This document shows positions 46,450 to 60,567 of a DNA stretch of 64,000 nucleotides, one piece after another. The translations under genes and the position numbers were made by a program. The DNA comes from Penicillium oxalicum (taxonomy: Eukaryota; Ascomycota; Eurotiomycetes; Eurotiales; Aspergillaceae). The DNA is taken from contig NC_064650.1 in NCBI RefSeq assembly GCF_001723175.1, positions 5,456,001 through 5,520,000 on the forward strand, written 5' to 3'. A model generated the notes under the pieces. That model saw nothing but the letters and a program-made list of their open reading frames with translations. It made no database searches and was not told the origin of the DNA. Position 1 is the stretch's first letter; every line of letters starts with the position of its first letter.

Positions 46450-48545
46450 TTACGCGGTGGTGAAGTACTGCTTCTCGTCCGTGATAAGCAGACCCGCAAT
46501 GGTGGCACTCGTGAAAGTACTGATGGCACCAGTGAGCATGGCACTGACAGCGACGCGAGAGACATCACCACTGCGGCCCGGAGAGATTTGGGACAAGACA
46601 CCAATCTGGTTACCCAGAGAGCCGATGTTGGCGAAACCGCAAAGGGCATAGGTGACAATCAAACGGGAACGATCCGAGAGATCGGCATACTCGGGCTTGG
46701 TTTGCAGAGCGTTGTAGGCGACGAATTCGTTCTAAGGACGAACAGAGTTAGCATGATACGAGGATATGAGTGGCGGGATGCGTGTCGTTGTGCAGAGACG
46801 GGGAAAGTAGCAAGAACGACATACCGAAACCAGCTTGAGACCGATCAATTGGCCAACCTTGAGGAGGTCACCGTCACGGGAAACACCCAGCAAGAACGCG
46901 ACAGGGTAGCAGAGGTAGCCCAGAATGAGCTCGAGGGTCAACTCGGGATCATTGATTCCAAGGAAGTGACCCCACCAAGTGAGCAGACCGTTGATCAGAG
47001 CGATGAAGGAAATAATGCAAAGCAGGGTCGAGCCGATCATGGCGGCGATCTTCAGACCGAGCCAGGCACCGTTGGCGAAGGCGTGCAGAGCATTACTGGC
47101 CCGGTGCTCGTCATTGTCAGGCACGACCACACGACCAGCGGTAAGACTCTCCTCCTCCTCGGGCCAACGGAGCTTGGAGCATGCAAGCGATGCGGGGATA
47201 CTCATCACACACGAGGAAACAAGAGCCTGGGGGTTGACACCCATGGTGATATACGCGATCAGCACACTACCGGCGATGGTTGCAAAACCGGAGCACATGA
47301 CCTGGTGCAGCTCGGCCATGGTGAGATGGGCAATGAATGGTCGAATAAGCATGGCCGACTCGCCCTGTCCAATGAAGGGCGAGGCTGCGGCGACAACCGC
47401 CTCGGCACCGGAGACGCGCATGCACCAGAAGAAGAAGACGGCAAACTTGGAAACGAACCACTGCAGGACATTTGAGTAGTACAGCAGTTGGACGATTGAC
47501 ACGAAGAAGATGATTGCCGGGATGACACTGATCAGGAACCACACAGACGGCTTGATGGGCTGTTCCAAGTTGTAGAAATTATCCGCAGTGAGGAACTTGA
47601 CACCATCCTCAGCGAAACCAAGGAGCTCACGGGCGAGCAAAGAGATGAAGTTGAAGATGTCGTAACCAGCCTGGGTGCGGAGCACGAAGAGCGCAATAAT
47701 GAACTGCACCAACATACCCACAATAACGGTGTGCCAGTTGATCTTCTTGCGGTTGCGCGAGGTCAAGAACAAGACGAACAGGAACACCAGCAGACCGAAC
47801 AAGCTGACGGCACGGTTGGCGCGCGTGTTGCCCTCGGATTCGGGCGAGGCAAAGGAACCGACCAGCATGACGGCCAAAGTCACAATGGCTCCGGCGAAGG
47901 AACGGAACTTCTCCGGGATGGCATTCACAACCGGGGTCGCCGACTTGTTCCAGAGCCAATATACGGGCCGCGTCAACAAGCTGACGGGAACATAGAAGAA
48001 GATCAGACGCAGGGTAATGGCCAGGTACAACAGGAATGGGATCAGCCAACCCAGGTCACGATGCTTGACCAGACCAGTAATCCACCAGCTGAGACGGAGA
48101 GCATCAGTTCTGAGAGAGAAGAATGCGCTGTGACTTGTCCACTCGGAAAGTCGATCAGGCGCAAAGGTTTCATTATGCTCACTCACCCGGTGAAGAGGAT
48201 CCAGATTGCAGCATGCATCGCATGTCTCCACTGCTTCAACACCCGTTTGTAGAACGGACGAGGGGCCGGGCTGGTCTCGCCAGCCTCGGCATCCTTCTCC
48301 GCCGAACTATGGCTGCGACTGCCATGGTCGAGAGGGGATGGCTCGGGCACGATGGACTTTTCGAAGTTGGCATCCTTGGAGTAGACGATATCATCATCCC
48401 GACCCGCCTCGGCGAACGCAGTGTGGTGGTGATGCGCATGGCGATGTTGGTGCTCTGGCTGCAGCGCCGGGTCAAGGTGAACAATATCGTGTTGTTCCGT
48501 CGCATTGACCGCGACTTGGTTGGCCTCGGTCATCTTATCAGTCAT
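46450..48545 (-). CDS. cntA: Concentrative nucleoside transporter (CNT/SLC28 family)
   Basis: Predicted 634 residues, exons 48545-48187, 48088-46825 and 46731-46450 (introns of 98 and 93 bases). It imports nucleosides with protons across the plasma membrane. The first 100 residues are hydrophilic and His/Asp-rich. Then come at least 12 hydrophobic segments, starting IWILFTGWWITGLV across the first splice. CNT signatures include NLEQPIKPSVWF, SVIPAIIFFVSIVQLLYY, the GQGESAMLIRPFI segment, the MCSGFATIAGSVLIAYI segment, and NEFVAYNAL at the start of exon 3. It ends in YALCGFANIGSLGNQIGVLS, as in the family. The length agrees with fungal CntA. The first ATG in frame is at 48545, with non-ATG codons before it. 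A GATAAG word, of the kind bound by the nitrogen regulator AreA, occurs at 49148-49153, but alone proves little. Confidence 0.9.
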
Positions 48546-51494
48546 AGTGTCCAGGCTCAAGGACAGACAATCTGTGCCTCAGCGCGATGTCTCGTGACAA
48601 CCGTGGACTCGGGTCAAAGTTCGCCTTCAGGAGGACCTGCACCAAGCACGTGAGACGAAACGGTCTATCCTCCTTGTGGTGTGTATCGCGAGGTGGGTAG
48701 GGTCCAAGCAGCGACGTTCCAGGACGCACGAGCAGAGAGGCAAAAGGGAAACGAGTAAGAAAAAAATCCCCCAAAGCTGTTGAAAAAATTGAAACACCCC
48801 AGAAAATAGACTAGGGGAGCTGCGGAGGTATTAAAGCAAAGTGCCTGAGATCCGTGCCAGCCAATAGCTGAAACGTTACTTCGACCTTTTGAGGCACACG
48901 TGCACAGGGTTCTCCGGACAGATTCCTTTGTGTTATCAGAGGGCCGGGGGGAAAGGCTCGAAGGGGATGGTCTAGTTCTTTTTCATGGTGACCATGTGAG
49001 ATAGGGACCGGGAGGCGAGGCCTTGGTTTATCAGTGGCTGAGACGATACGCAAATTTTTTTCTTTTTCTTTTTTCTTTTTGCCTTTTTTTACTTTGTGCG
49101 GGGAAACAACCATCTTACCGTGAGTCGCGCAATACCCTCAGAGGCGCGATAAGTGAAGGAGCGGGTGCTGGGACGGTGGATATCGAAGGAAAATTCTGGA
49201 GACGGCATAGGCCAATCGACCTGGAGCTGCTTCGGGCCATTATCCAAGAAAGGCGAATTACGGGTCCCTATCCTTTAGGCGTAGCCCCTACCTAAGCGTC
49301 AATCGCTTGTGCTGGCACCTTTTCTTTTTTGCTTTGTCTTTTGTTTTTCCATCTGCGGCGGCACAAAGAAGCTGTCTGTGCCTGTATGGTCATGTCCTAT
49401 CGTAAGTCGAAACGGACTCGCCGTCGGACGACCCGTTGAACGCGGGTACTAAGGTTCCGGGCTACGCGGTGGCTCGCACGTTTTAGCCCAGTTTTAGTTG
49501 CTGATACATCCCTGACACTGGAAGTAAGCCAAGGGGGCAAGGTTTTTCAGTACCGACGCCTTGCATTTCTCATTACTACTATCATAATAGCCCAACGAAT
49601 CTCAGCGGCGATCGAGGCGGCCGAGTCCTTCTGTAAGCCGCTGGAACTCCTATCTCGCCACTGTGCGGGGTTCTGCTATTGGCTGACGACGCGAGGGCCA
49701 GGATGTATTGTTGGATGTGCTGTACTCCTCATGCTCAGCGTTGACTGGCAGCCAAGAAAAAACTGAACCTTGTCCAAGGGTGGAGACAGAAAAATGGAGG
49801 CCGTTGTGCAGAGCATTATCCATGTGGTTCATCATGGGTCGGCAGAGGCGGAGTTCCAAGGTCGCGTGCTGCTGTTCCCGACTCTGGAAGCGCGTAACAG
49901 AGCCGAGAGACGGGCGTTGTTTTTCACAATGTGATATTTGAAGGGCAAGGGGCCACGACGCTTGATGAGATATGATAGAATATGCAATGGCTTCGGCTTC
50001 TTCGTCGAACAAACCAATGGGGCAAGCTCTTGATTGAGCAAATTGCGCCGACGGAAGTCTGGGGAAATAAAGTCTAGTGGGACATGCAGGATGCTCTCCT
50101 ACGATACCACGCTGCTCCATAGTTCTGGAGGCAGCCGATTCGACTTCCAACGCTCGACAAGGTCTCCCCCGCAGGAGCTGGCTGTCGAGATACAAAGTTC
50201 ATACGCAGTCCATCCTCTGGATCCAGCCACTTAGGTACGATCCCTTCCTCGCCCACTTCAGTCTACGTACGAGCTTGAATCCAAAACGGAGGACCAGGAG
50301 AAAAGGCCTCGTTGAACTCGACAAGACTTCGGTCACCGTTCGCCCCTTGTGGAATCGTGATGGTTCTCGTCCCACCCTCTCGGTTGTCATGCGCGTCGGT
50401 AACCGACTCCACCCGTGGTATGGTCAAGCTTCCCTGCAGCAATCACAAACGGGCAACGCTAGACCACTCCATCTCGAGGTCTGCCCTTTGAATCACGCGT
50501 CACATGCAAGGAAAGGCTATCATCATCACACACCCAGACTCATTTTGAGTGAGGATTATCTCGGGTACCTCGCGTTGCTTTATTACCGCAGATAGGCGTC
50601 CGAGCCAAGATTCTTCGCTCGATCCTTGTCGTGAGACTCGGGTCTTGGCCTCGGGACTGACTGCTACCCTGGCCCGATAGGGAGTGAGTGTCCACCAACC
50701 GAATTGGACAATCGCCGCCACCCCGGCCCGGCAGATCTTGGCGTTACGTGAAAGGCAGACAAAACATGCCATTGGCTCTACGGCTGTCCGCCAGTCTGCG
50801 GCCTTTCATTGGGGCCATCCTGTGGCGGTCAGACCTCTTCCCGAGTTCAAGGTCACGAGACACGAAGCTTATCAGGCACACGGGGTGGAGCTTCTCATCA
50901 TTCCCTTTCAGGTTCCTTCGGCACGTGAAGAGTGTGGAGGGTGGAGCGACGACGTCGCGTTGATTCACCCAGGGCTTCTGACCTAATCGCGTCCTACCAT
51001 TCCGCGCTTGGAACCTGAAAATGTTACTACGAAATAGGTCTCAGGCTGATATCCCTGGTGGGCTTCAGTCCTAGATGACGGGAGACTTGGAGCCATGTCA
51101 CTATGCAGGGACCCCGATAGATCGCTAGTATAAGGTACATTACATCAGAAATCTTCTCTACCATGGGCATGTAGAGAGCATTTGATCCCTGGCGAAATGA
51201 ATCTCAAAATTAATCAAAGATTCGATGAATGAAATTATCGACTATACATCTAAGCGCTAGCCTCCCGCTGACCAGTCAAGGATTGCGCGCGGGTCAACTG
51301 TGGTCTCCCGCTGAAATCTGACTTCGATCACCATAGACGGTATATTTGGGCCTGAAGCTTCAGGCTACAGCATGCCATGCGGGGGTTTCCCACTCCGAGG
51401 GTCGATGCTGGCAGGTTCCTTGGAATAAAGTCGCTCGAAGTTTACGGCTCGCCCACGAGTCAACCATTGTGACAGGCATTTCACAAAGTGGAAG
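48546..51494. other. Long spacer between transporter and deaminase genes
   Basis: A 2.9-kb region between divergently transcribed genes. It contains a pyrimidine-rich tract at 49,058-49,090. Open frames of 170-180 codons overlap on opposite strands (49,650-50,195 minus; 50,077-50,595 plus), but neither product looks like a known protein. I see no gene that I can support. Confidence 0.45.
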
Positions 51495-53335
51495 ATGGAA
51501 AACGAAAACAGTGCCTGGGAGCATGAAGAAGGCATCCCTCAATTCGAGGATCCCTTTATCCAGCAATATCTGAAAGGTCGCGACGCGCTGATCGCGGAGG
51601 AGCACAAAAGACGTCACGGTAAGGAGATGTCGATGGAGTTAAAAGCCTACTGCACGGAGCCATGTCTAGTGAATTTACTGTCTTCAAGTGATGATGTCGT
51701 CGCTCTCATATTTGCATTCTAACCTTTCGGTCAGATGCAATCTTTCGCAAATCCATGTCCCCAATCGCTGCTCGAGCCTGCAAAATCGTCTCGCAGATTC
51801 GGGCTCGCGAGCATAATGAGGTGTGGACCAACGGCCTAGACGAGACAACGGCACATCAATCTGACGAGATTTTGTACCCGGGCGTCATGTTCCACTATGC
51901 CAAGGGCCGCATGGAAAAGACCAATCTCTGGAAGATTGTTGAAAAAATGCCCAAGGGATCCCTTCTCCACGCACATATGGATGCCATGTTCGACATTGAC
52001 TTCCTCATTGACAAAGCCTTTTCTACACCGGGAATGCACATCATGTCTCCCCAGGCCTTGGTGTCGGAGAAGGATAGGGAGCACGGGCCTGTCTTTCTCC
52101 AATATTCGTCTCAAACGGCCTCCGACGGTGAACAGAAAACGAGTCTGTGGACGAGTGACTATGAGCCATCATCCTTGATTCCAATTCAAACAGCAGCGGC
52201 TTCATATCCCGACGGCGGAGAGACGGGATTTCGGGACTGGCTTCGCAGTCGCTGTATGATCATGCCCGAGCATTCGTTCTTCCACCATCATGGCGTCGAT
52301 GCCATTTGGGCGATCTTCACCACGACCTTCCCCGTCATCAACTCAATTCTGATGTACGAGCCGATTTTCCGAGCATGTTTCCGTCGCATGCTCAGCCAGT
52401 TGGCCGCTGATGGGATTCGATACGTGGAGTTCCGCATTGCATTTGTCTTTCAGTGGAGAAAGCAGGGCAAAGACCAAACCGAGGATGGTTATGAAGATTG
52501 GTGCCAAGTCGTCGAAGAGGAGATCGAAGCCTTCAAGCAGACTGAGCAAGGGAAGTCATTCTACGGCGCACGAATCATCTGGACCACGCTTCGTCGCTTT
52601 GGCAATAAGGAAATCGTCGACTCCATGAAACAGTGTATCGAGATCAAGCACGCATTCCCCGAGCTCATCTCTGGGTTTGACTTGGTCGGGCAAGAAGACC
52701 TGGGCAGAACCCTCAAGGATTTGGTACCTGTCCTTTTCTGGTTCCGCAAGCGCTGCGCAGAGGAAGGCCTCGATATTCCTTTCTTTTTCCATGCCGGCGA
52801 GTGCCTTGGCGACGGTGACGAAACAGACAACAACCTGTTCGATGCGATCCTTTTGGGCACTCGTCGAATTGGTCACGGCTTCTCCCTCTTCAAACATCCA
52901 CTACTGATTGATCTTGTCAAGGAGAAGAAGATCATGATTGAGTGCTGTCCGATTTCGAATGAAATTCTCCGCCTGGCCAGCTCTATCAAGGCTCATCCGC
53001 TGCCGGCACTGCTATCTCGTGGCGTCGCCGTCTCCTTGTGCAACGATGATCCCGCAATTCTCGGTCATGGACGGAACGGGTTGACTCATGACTTCTGGCA
53101 AGCACTTCAGGGTCTGCAGAATGTTGATTTGGCCGGTTTGGCCATGATGGTTCAGAATTCGATCCGGTGGAGCTGTTATGAGGACCAAGGCACCGCTGGA
53201 TGGAAACAAGACGTCGATGAAGGCATCTTGGGGAGCGGATTGAAAGCCGCACGTCTGCAGGAGTGGCATGCTGATTTCGAGAAGTTTTGCGAGTGGATCG
53301 TGTTGGAATTTGCGGAGTTTGACGACGAGGAGTAG
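51495..53335 (+). CDS. Adenosine deaminase-related protein (ADGF/CECR1 type)
   Basis: Zinc-dependent hydrolase of 574 residues that should deaminate adenosine or deoxyadenosine. Exons are 51495-51618 and 51735-53335 (116-base GTAAGG..CAG intron, phase 1). Metal and catalytic signatures of the adenosine deaminase family are present: LLHAHMDAMFD with His120 and His122, HAGE at 394-397, RRIGHGF, the substrate-site CCPISNE, and NDDP with Asp479/Asp480. The extra N-terminal region of about 110 residues before the first metal motif (with YPGVMFHYAKGRMEKTNLW) matches the ADGF/CECR1 subgroup rather than short cytosolic ADA or fungal adenine deaminase (about 340-370 residues). No signal peptide is seen at the chosen start, unlike secreted animal ADGFs. 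It lies 3 kb from a nucleoside transporter gene, which fits purine nucleoside use. Confidence 0.88.
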
Positions 53336-53845
53336 ATGCGATCGGCGTGCCAAGGATATGGGGCACGGACAGCGCTGAACCACAGATCTGAACACCCCTG
53401 AACATATTCAAAAAAAAAAACATAGCTGCGAGGTACATCATTAAAGTTATGCAATGAAACTACTATATATCATCCAAGGCCTCGTATTCTTGAGCGCTGC
53501 TGAAACTACATGATCAGAGCAGGTTGGTTGACCAGGCCCATCACCCAGTTGGCGTGGTGCTACCCCGGGAGTGGGGAATCTTTCGCTTTCGGATCTGGTC
53601 CCAAGGGGAAGAGGGTCCACCTGACTGCCTAAGATCACTTATCGGCTTTATCAGGTGCCCATCAAGATACCTACTCCGCACGTCATTGTCAACCCCCTCC
53701 ATCACTCGCCATTTGTCGTACAGCCTCGTTGCCTTTCGCCCCTCGACCGGATACGAAGTGAACTGGCTACTCAAGGCTTAAAGATGGCCAAACTTCGATG
53801 AATCCTTGAGTCTGCTGTTCAAGGTCCTGCAGCGGCATTGTAAAC
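53336..53845. other. Intergenic region
   Basis: A 510-base spacer between the deaminase stop and the atg2 start on the same strand. It holds a short A-run at 53409-53420 and the presumed atg2 promoter. No gene is recognised. Confidence 0.55.
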
Positions 53846-56800
53846 ATGTCGTACTTCCTACCTTCGTTCATCCAGAAGCGCTTGCTGAAATATGCCCTAT
53901 CGCGCCTGGGTATTGTCGATACCGATGCATTGGATCCCGATAACCTTGGGATACGCTGGGGACAGCGTAGTACGGTGGAACTGAGGGATATCGGTTTGAA
54001 GCTAGAGGTCAGTATGAGCAGGTTCTCCGCAACATCAAGGCGATCGATCATATTCAATAAGAAGTCTTGGGACTTGGGAGAAGGTTACTGAGTGATGCCA
54101 TCTAGAAATTAACAACTCTTCTCAACATCCCTCCCAACTTCGAACTACTTAGTGCCCGCGTCCATCTGCTTCGGATCACCGTTCCGGCCGACATCTACAG
54201 CAGCGGTATAGCCTGCGAAGCCTGCGGCATAAACGTACATATTCGAGTTCTCCCAGATGAAGCAGCTGCAGAGAAGAATGCTACCTCAAGTCCGCAGTCA
54301 TCTTCTTCGAATCCTCCTGAAGATGAGCGAATTCTGCCCGACGCGACAAATTTGGCTCACTCATTTCTGGAGACCGAGCCAACGGAGGAAAAGAAAGAGC
54401 TGCAGGCCGCCTTGTCATCCCAGTCACATATACTGCACAGGAGTAACTCTTCCACAGATGATGAGGATGAGGAGCTTGGGCTGGGGAACGAAACATTATC
54501 ACTTCCGAGCTTCGTTGCAGGATTTCTGAGAGGCGTGGCGGACCGTTTTCAGTTGAAGATCAAAAATGTGGCCGTGAGGCTGGACATGGAACTGAAGCAG
54601 GATGGCCCCTCGAAGAGATATCCTGAGAATAAGCCGGATCTTGTCTCAGGCTTGCTGACCGTCGGCGAAGTCGACGTACACGGCACATCAGAGTTTACTG
54701 CTGGTCGAGACGAGCCGCTGCCAGTACGTGCCGGCAAACGGCTGGTTGCGTGTTCAGGAATTGATTTCGGTCTCATTTCCGACTCGGGTGTTTTTAGGAA
54801 TTATGCCCGATTTACTGTGCCAGCGTCTCCAGCCACAACAATGCGATCAAAAGACAGTCAAAGTCCTGAAAGGACTTTTTCTCCTCCACCATTTCAATCT
54901 TCAGACTCAGATTTGGACTTGGCTATGACAAGGTCGACAATCTTTGAACCTTCTTACGGTCCCAATGACGGCGAAGATAGTGAACAAGATAATAGCGACA
55001 ATACCTCACATGGTCACATCGCTGTTGATTGGAGCGCCGCTAGAGAACATGCAATTGGACAGCCGACTTCACCTATCTCCTCAAACGGGACGCCTTCCCA
55101 TGATGGCCGTTTCTCAGACGCGGCTTCTGAAGATGAATTCACGCACCACACCTCCCTTGACGATTCTCGGGAATCTTTAAGCGAAATTCCATTCTTGGAC
55201 AATCCTGATTACTTGGAATCTGTGATCGATACCCAATTCGATGACTTCGATGAAGAACCGCCCGCTCCGCTTCGGCCTCGAAGGCGGCAAATTACAGAAA
55301 GCTTATCCAATCCCGAAAATCTGCTTCCTGAAAATCAGTGTCATCAAAATCATCGAGACGAAGCGGGAGCTCCTGAATCGTTCGATCTTGAAGAAGTTGC
55401 AGAGAAGTCAATTTTCGGGGAATCGGGTTCACGCGATCAATATCAAATCCATTCCGAGCCCGTCGGCTTACCCGGTTCTCATGATGAGATGATGTCTTGC
55501 GGGGACGTAGATGGGTCTCTATCTCAAACGGGCTTGGTTTCGTCGATTCACTTGAAACAAGGCTCTCAGTCCGATGGCGGAAGTGTGTCTTCTGAGCAAG
55601 ACACATCTGGTACAGATCTCATGGAATCCCAGTACTTCTCCCATGACGAGGCTCAAAGTTTGTATATGAGCGCTTTGAGTCAAGGTGGTTCCTTTGCGCC
55701 GAGAATGCCGGGTGCATGGGAGTCAACCCATCCCCAGTCAAGCACAGGAAGCTGTGCGCAGACTACCGAGGACGAAGGTGTTCCCACGGCCGGACAGGAT
55801 CCATCCAATGTATCAACGCCAAGGGTAAATGAAGAATCAACGCGTTCTTACTTTGAGGAACGTGTTGATCAGAACCATTTCTCGTCTCGATCTGTACCTA
55901 CAGATAGGAGCCCTACACCAACGCCCTCATTGCCGGTCAGCAGCACATCGGGTGAACAGAGGAAACCTATCTTGAGCGTTGATAAAGTCCTCATATGGTT
56001 ACCGTCAAATCTCAGCGAGGTAGATTCAGACATGGCCGCTCCGAAAATGCCTGCGGAACAGACAGACAGTGATCCCAGAAATGTATCATCGCGTGAGCCT
56101 ACATACGAGGATAGCATGTTGGCTTCGAGGGCTTATGCAGCTATTGGGTCGCCGAACAACTTGAACGAGCCCTACCTGTCACTTGGAGATAGTAACGATG
56201 GCATTTCAGGCAACAAATCAATCGCAGTAGAGATTTTTACAATTTCTATTCAATTCGACATCGCTATTGGCTGGCTTTTGATCAAGGCAGGTCAGTATCT
56301 CAGCTCGGCGTTTGGCGGCCGTGATGATGGTCAGCGGAAGCAGTCCGGCTCGTCGGAACAACCTACTTTGCAAGCAAGCCTGAGGGTTGATACGCACAGC
56401 ATATCAGTCAACTTCGTTGAGCACGTGGTCGAAGAATCATACGTGTTCCCACATACGTTTGTGACACCACCTTTCTCTCCAGATCAAGAAGGCCTGATCT
56501 TGCAAGTCAAGGCCTCATTATTGGCATTTCATATGTCCACGAGCGAGAGGCGCACAGTCCAGAGACTTGATATCTCCACTCTCACCTTTGGAACATCCTC
56601 AGAACAAATCATCTCCTTCAATGAAGGCTTGAAGATGCGTACCTCGACGCGGGACTTTGCGGTTTCGTCCCAAAATGATATTCACATCTCTCTGACGAAA
56701 TCCGCAGACGCTGTCAAGGTCGACGTTTCGACTCTTCCTTTACACATCAATCTCAATATACATCATTTAGAGGAGGTTCTCGGATGGATGGGTGGTCTCA

Positions 56801-59800
56801 GCTCCATCCTTGAACTTGGGAGCTCGATTTCGTCCACGTCAACCATGAAGGGTGCACCCGAAGTGAGTAAAAAGCGTCCACGTGCTGTTCACTTTGAGAC
56901 ACCAGCTTTTGCTTCTCTTGAGGAGAAACGAGTCTCTGTTCCTTGGAAAGTGAATGCGCGATTGGGAGGTGTCGTGGTTGATGTCATTGGTGAATCACAT
57001 TACATCAATCTCAGCACTACCGCCATAAAGGTCGTCAGTCGATTCGAAGGTGTTGGCGTCCAGATTGACAAAGCCAGACTGACCGGACCGCACTTGGTCG
57101 ACAACTCATCTGACCCACCTGCGAAGTTGACTTTGTCCAACATCCGCGTCGAATTCTTATTTTCGCCGAAAGAGATCGACCTGGATCGTCTCTTAACCAT
57201 CATTACGCCATCTAAAGACAGATATGATGATGACGATGACATTATGGTTGACACCCTGCTTCGGCAACGAAGACAGGGGTCAGTTCTCCGGGTAACGATT
57301 TCAGGCATGAAGACGGTGATTTCGAACGTGTCTTCCCTGGCGCCACTCAAAGTGCTTGGCTCGGAGTTAGCTCGGCTATCTACCGTAACGAAATATTTAC
57401 CTGAGGATGATCGCCCAGGCATTTTAACCTTGACATTGGTCAGGGATCTTGAGACACAAGTTCATTTGGGAACGGAAGTTGGGGACATTAATTGTCGTCT
57501 CACCAACGCCGAGGTCGCGTGGATTAGCATGCCTTCCTTGGTTGCAACCCAGATTGAGACCATAGCCATCACTCGAAATCGTGGAGAGGAACTGATTGGT
57601 GAAGCTTTAATGTCGATCAAAGAGCAGGGTCCTGCTATGTCGCATCCGCCTATCTTCATGGCTCGGTTCATTCCAGATGAGATGGATCCCACGTTCAAGA
57701 TTAAACTGCAAAACCTGCGCGTCGAATACACAATCTCCTCGGTTTTGGCATTCATGGGGCTCAGTGAAAGTGTAACTGGGGGAGAACTGGCAAGTGAGAT
57801 GGCAAACTCAATCACCAATCTCGCTGACCGCTCTGGTCAATTCGTTGGGTCGTCTGGTTCCCCTACATCTGAGATCAGGGCGCCTTCTTCGTCTGAGAAG
57901 CCCATCAAGATTGCGGTGGTCTTTCAGGATTGTGTACTTGGTCTCAACCCGCGTAATTCGCCTGCAAAGGCTCTTGTGGTTCTAACGAATTCCAAGTTCG
58001 GTGGTGCGGTGCACGGGGATGAATCGTCGGAAGCCAATCTTGACATCAGAAAAGCGTCGATCCTCATAATTGACGACACCAAAAATGAGGGAAGCGTTGA
58101 CAATCTGCGACAGCGCACCTCAGCAGTCACTCAGAGCGATCAGGTGCAAGAATATATCTCACTTGGCTATGTTCCCGTCTCATCTTTGTCCACCGCGACT
58201 GCGGCAGTCAAGATTATGCGACTTGCTGAAGACGGGTCCAAGTCTCTCGACGTCGAGCTGAAAAACCGTCTCTTGATTCTGGAAACTTGTGCGGACTCAA
58301 CCCAGACTCTCATCAACATCTTGAATGGTCTTCAACCGCCTACCCCTCCCAGTGTTGCGGTCAAATATCGTACCGAGGTCACGCCACTCCAGGATATGCT
58401 CGCCTCTTTCTCGGGCAACGACTTTGATGCAGAAGTCCAACCAGCGCGCTCGCCTGAAGGTACCGCAGAAGTATCTGAGGTTAATAGTGATGAACTCGAG
58501 TACGTCAGCGAATTCTACCCTAAAGGCTACGAGCCTCCGGATGCCACTGCCTCGGAGCCGCCCGAGGTCAGCGCCAGTGGTGAACTGGCTGATAGCTTTC
58601 AGTCCAATTTCCACGTCTCATCGAGTCTCACCGAGCTTGACTTTCAAGAGGACCATTTCGCCAAAAGTTCTGCTGTTGGAGGAACTGCACATCGCTGGGA
58701 TACCGCGGAGAACACGTACGGTCTCTCCAATGATCAAAAGCTTCACAAGAGTCCTCTGCGCGTCAGAGTGCGAGATGTGCATGTGATTTGGAATCTCTTC
58801 GATGGCTTTGACTGGCAACGAACAAGAGATACCATATCTAAAGCCGTCGAGGAAGTTGAGATGAAGGCTACGGAGCGACGGGCTCGAACATCCCGCATGT
58901 TCCCAGCAGCTGAAGAGGAAGAAGAATCTGTCATTGGCGATTTCCTCTTCAATTCGATTTACATTGGCATACCCGCCAACAAAGATCCCCGGGAGTTGCA
59001 TCGAGAAATAAATCGCGACATCAACGACCTCTCCAGCGAAACTGGAAGCTATGCTACGTCCACGACCGTCACTGGTGTTACGCCTCGACAAGGCCGTTCT
59101 ACGCATGTGAGAGAGAAGAAGAAGCTTCGCTTGCATCGTAGCAAGCATCATAAAATGACATTCGAGTTGTCGGGTATATGTGCGGATCTCGTCGTCTTCC
59201 CGCCTGGTTCAGAAGAGACTCAAAGCTCCCTGGATGTACGCATCAAGGACTTGGAAGTCTTTGACCATGTTCCTACTTCGACATGGAAGAAGTTCGCCAC
59301 CTACCTTCATGAGGCTGGTGAGCGCGAGAGTGGGACAAGTATGATTCATCTGGAAATCTTGACAGTGAAGCCGATTCCGGAGCTCGCAGCATCGGAGATC
59401 GTCTTAAAGGTAAGATCACCTCCTCCAGGGACGATATCTTTCTTCCTTATTTTCCCCCCCTCTTATTTCCAAATCACGCATCAATCTCTCTGGCTTCTAT
59501 TGACACCGTTCAGGCCACCGTACTACCACTCCGGTTGCATGTCGATCAAGATGCTCTTGATTTCATGAGTCGATTCTTCGAATTCCGGGATGCATCAGTG
59601 GAAGCCTCGCCCACTCCTGCAGATGCACCATTTTTGCAGCGCGTTGAGGTCAATGCGATACAGGTCAAGCTTGATTTTAAGCCCAAGCGCGTTGACTATG
59701 CCGGGCTCCGATCAGGTCGCACGACTGAGTTTATGAATTTCTTTGTGCTAGATGGATCTGACTTGGTGCTACGACATGTCATTATCTACGGAGTCTCTGG

Positions 59801-60567
59801 ATTCGATCGCCTTGGAATTACTCTCAACGACATTTGGACTCCGGATGTGAAGGCCAATCAGCTGCCGGGTGTTCTTGCCGGTCTTGCGCCTATCCGGTCT
59901 CTGGTCAATGTCGGTGGCGGCGTTCGCCAGCTGTTTGTCGTGCCGATGCGTGAATACCAGAAAGATGGCCGAATCGTGCGCAGTATTCAAAAGGGGGCAG
60001 TGGCGTTTGCCAAGACCACGTCGAGTGAATTGGTAAAACTGGGAGCCAAACTGGCCATTGGCACACAAACTGTCCTGCAGGGTGCGGAAGATTTGCTCGC
60101 CTCTCCCCAGGACGCGGCTGCCATGTTGGAAGAGGATCATGATGATGACGGAGAAAGCAACAAGATCTCTCCCTACGCCGAACAGCCACTTGGGGTGGTT
60201 CAAGGGCTACGAGGTGCTTTCCGGGGGCTGGAACGCGATCTTCTTCTGGCGCGGGACGCTGTGGTCGCGGTACCTGGCGAAGTGGTGGAAAGTGGTAACG
60301 CCAAAGACGCAGCAAAGGCCGTTCTCAGACGGGCACCTACACTCATTCTCCGACCCGCCATTGGAGTCTCCAAGGCGGTTGGTCAAACCCTGCTGGGTGC
60401 TGGAAATAGTCTGGATCCCAGTAATAGGCGTAAGATGGAAGATGTAAGTCTCTATCGTCTCCTTTCCCCCCTTTCTTTTTCTTGCTTGTATTCTTTTTGT
60501 CCCCATCGCTTCCCACCTTGTCTTGGGATTTATACTAATCAAGCTGCAGAAATATAAACGTCATTAG
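53846..60567 (+). CDS. atg2: Autophagy-related lipid-transfer protein Atg2
   Basis: Bridge-like lipid transfer protein of 2137 residues that channels lipids from the ER to the growing autophagosome, acting with Atg18 and Atg9. Exons: 53846-54007, 54106-59409, 59514-60443 and 60550-60567; all splices are phase 0, and the last exon adds only KYKRH. The N-terminal chorein-type helix and sheet ([33 protein letters not shown]) insert into the ER. Residues about 250-620 are acidic, Ser-rich and probably disordered. Then follow repeating-beta-groove-like segments of alternating hydrophobic residues. The C-terminal ATG_C region around 1930-2040 has [34 protein letters not shown] and [10 protein letters not shown]. 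The size and the ends match fungal Atg2 (about 2,000-2,150). The tiny final exon is supported by a good CTGCAG acceptor and the conserved basic end. Confidence 0.93.

Noticed and set aside
49650..50595. Opposed open frames of 181 and 172 codons between the transporter and deaminase genes
   Set aside because: They overlap each other on opposite strands and show no domain, splice pattern or family resemblance.
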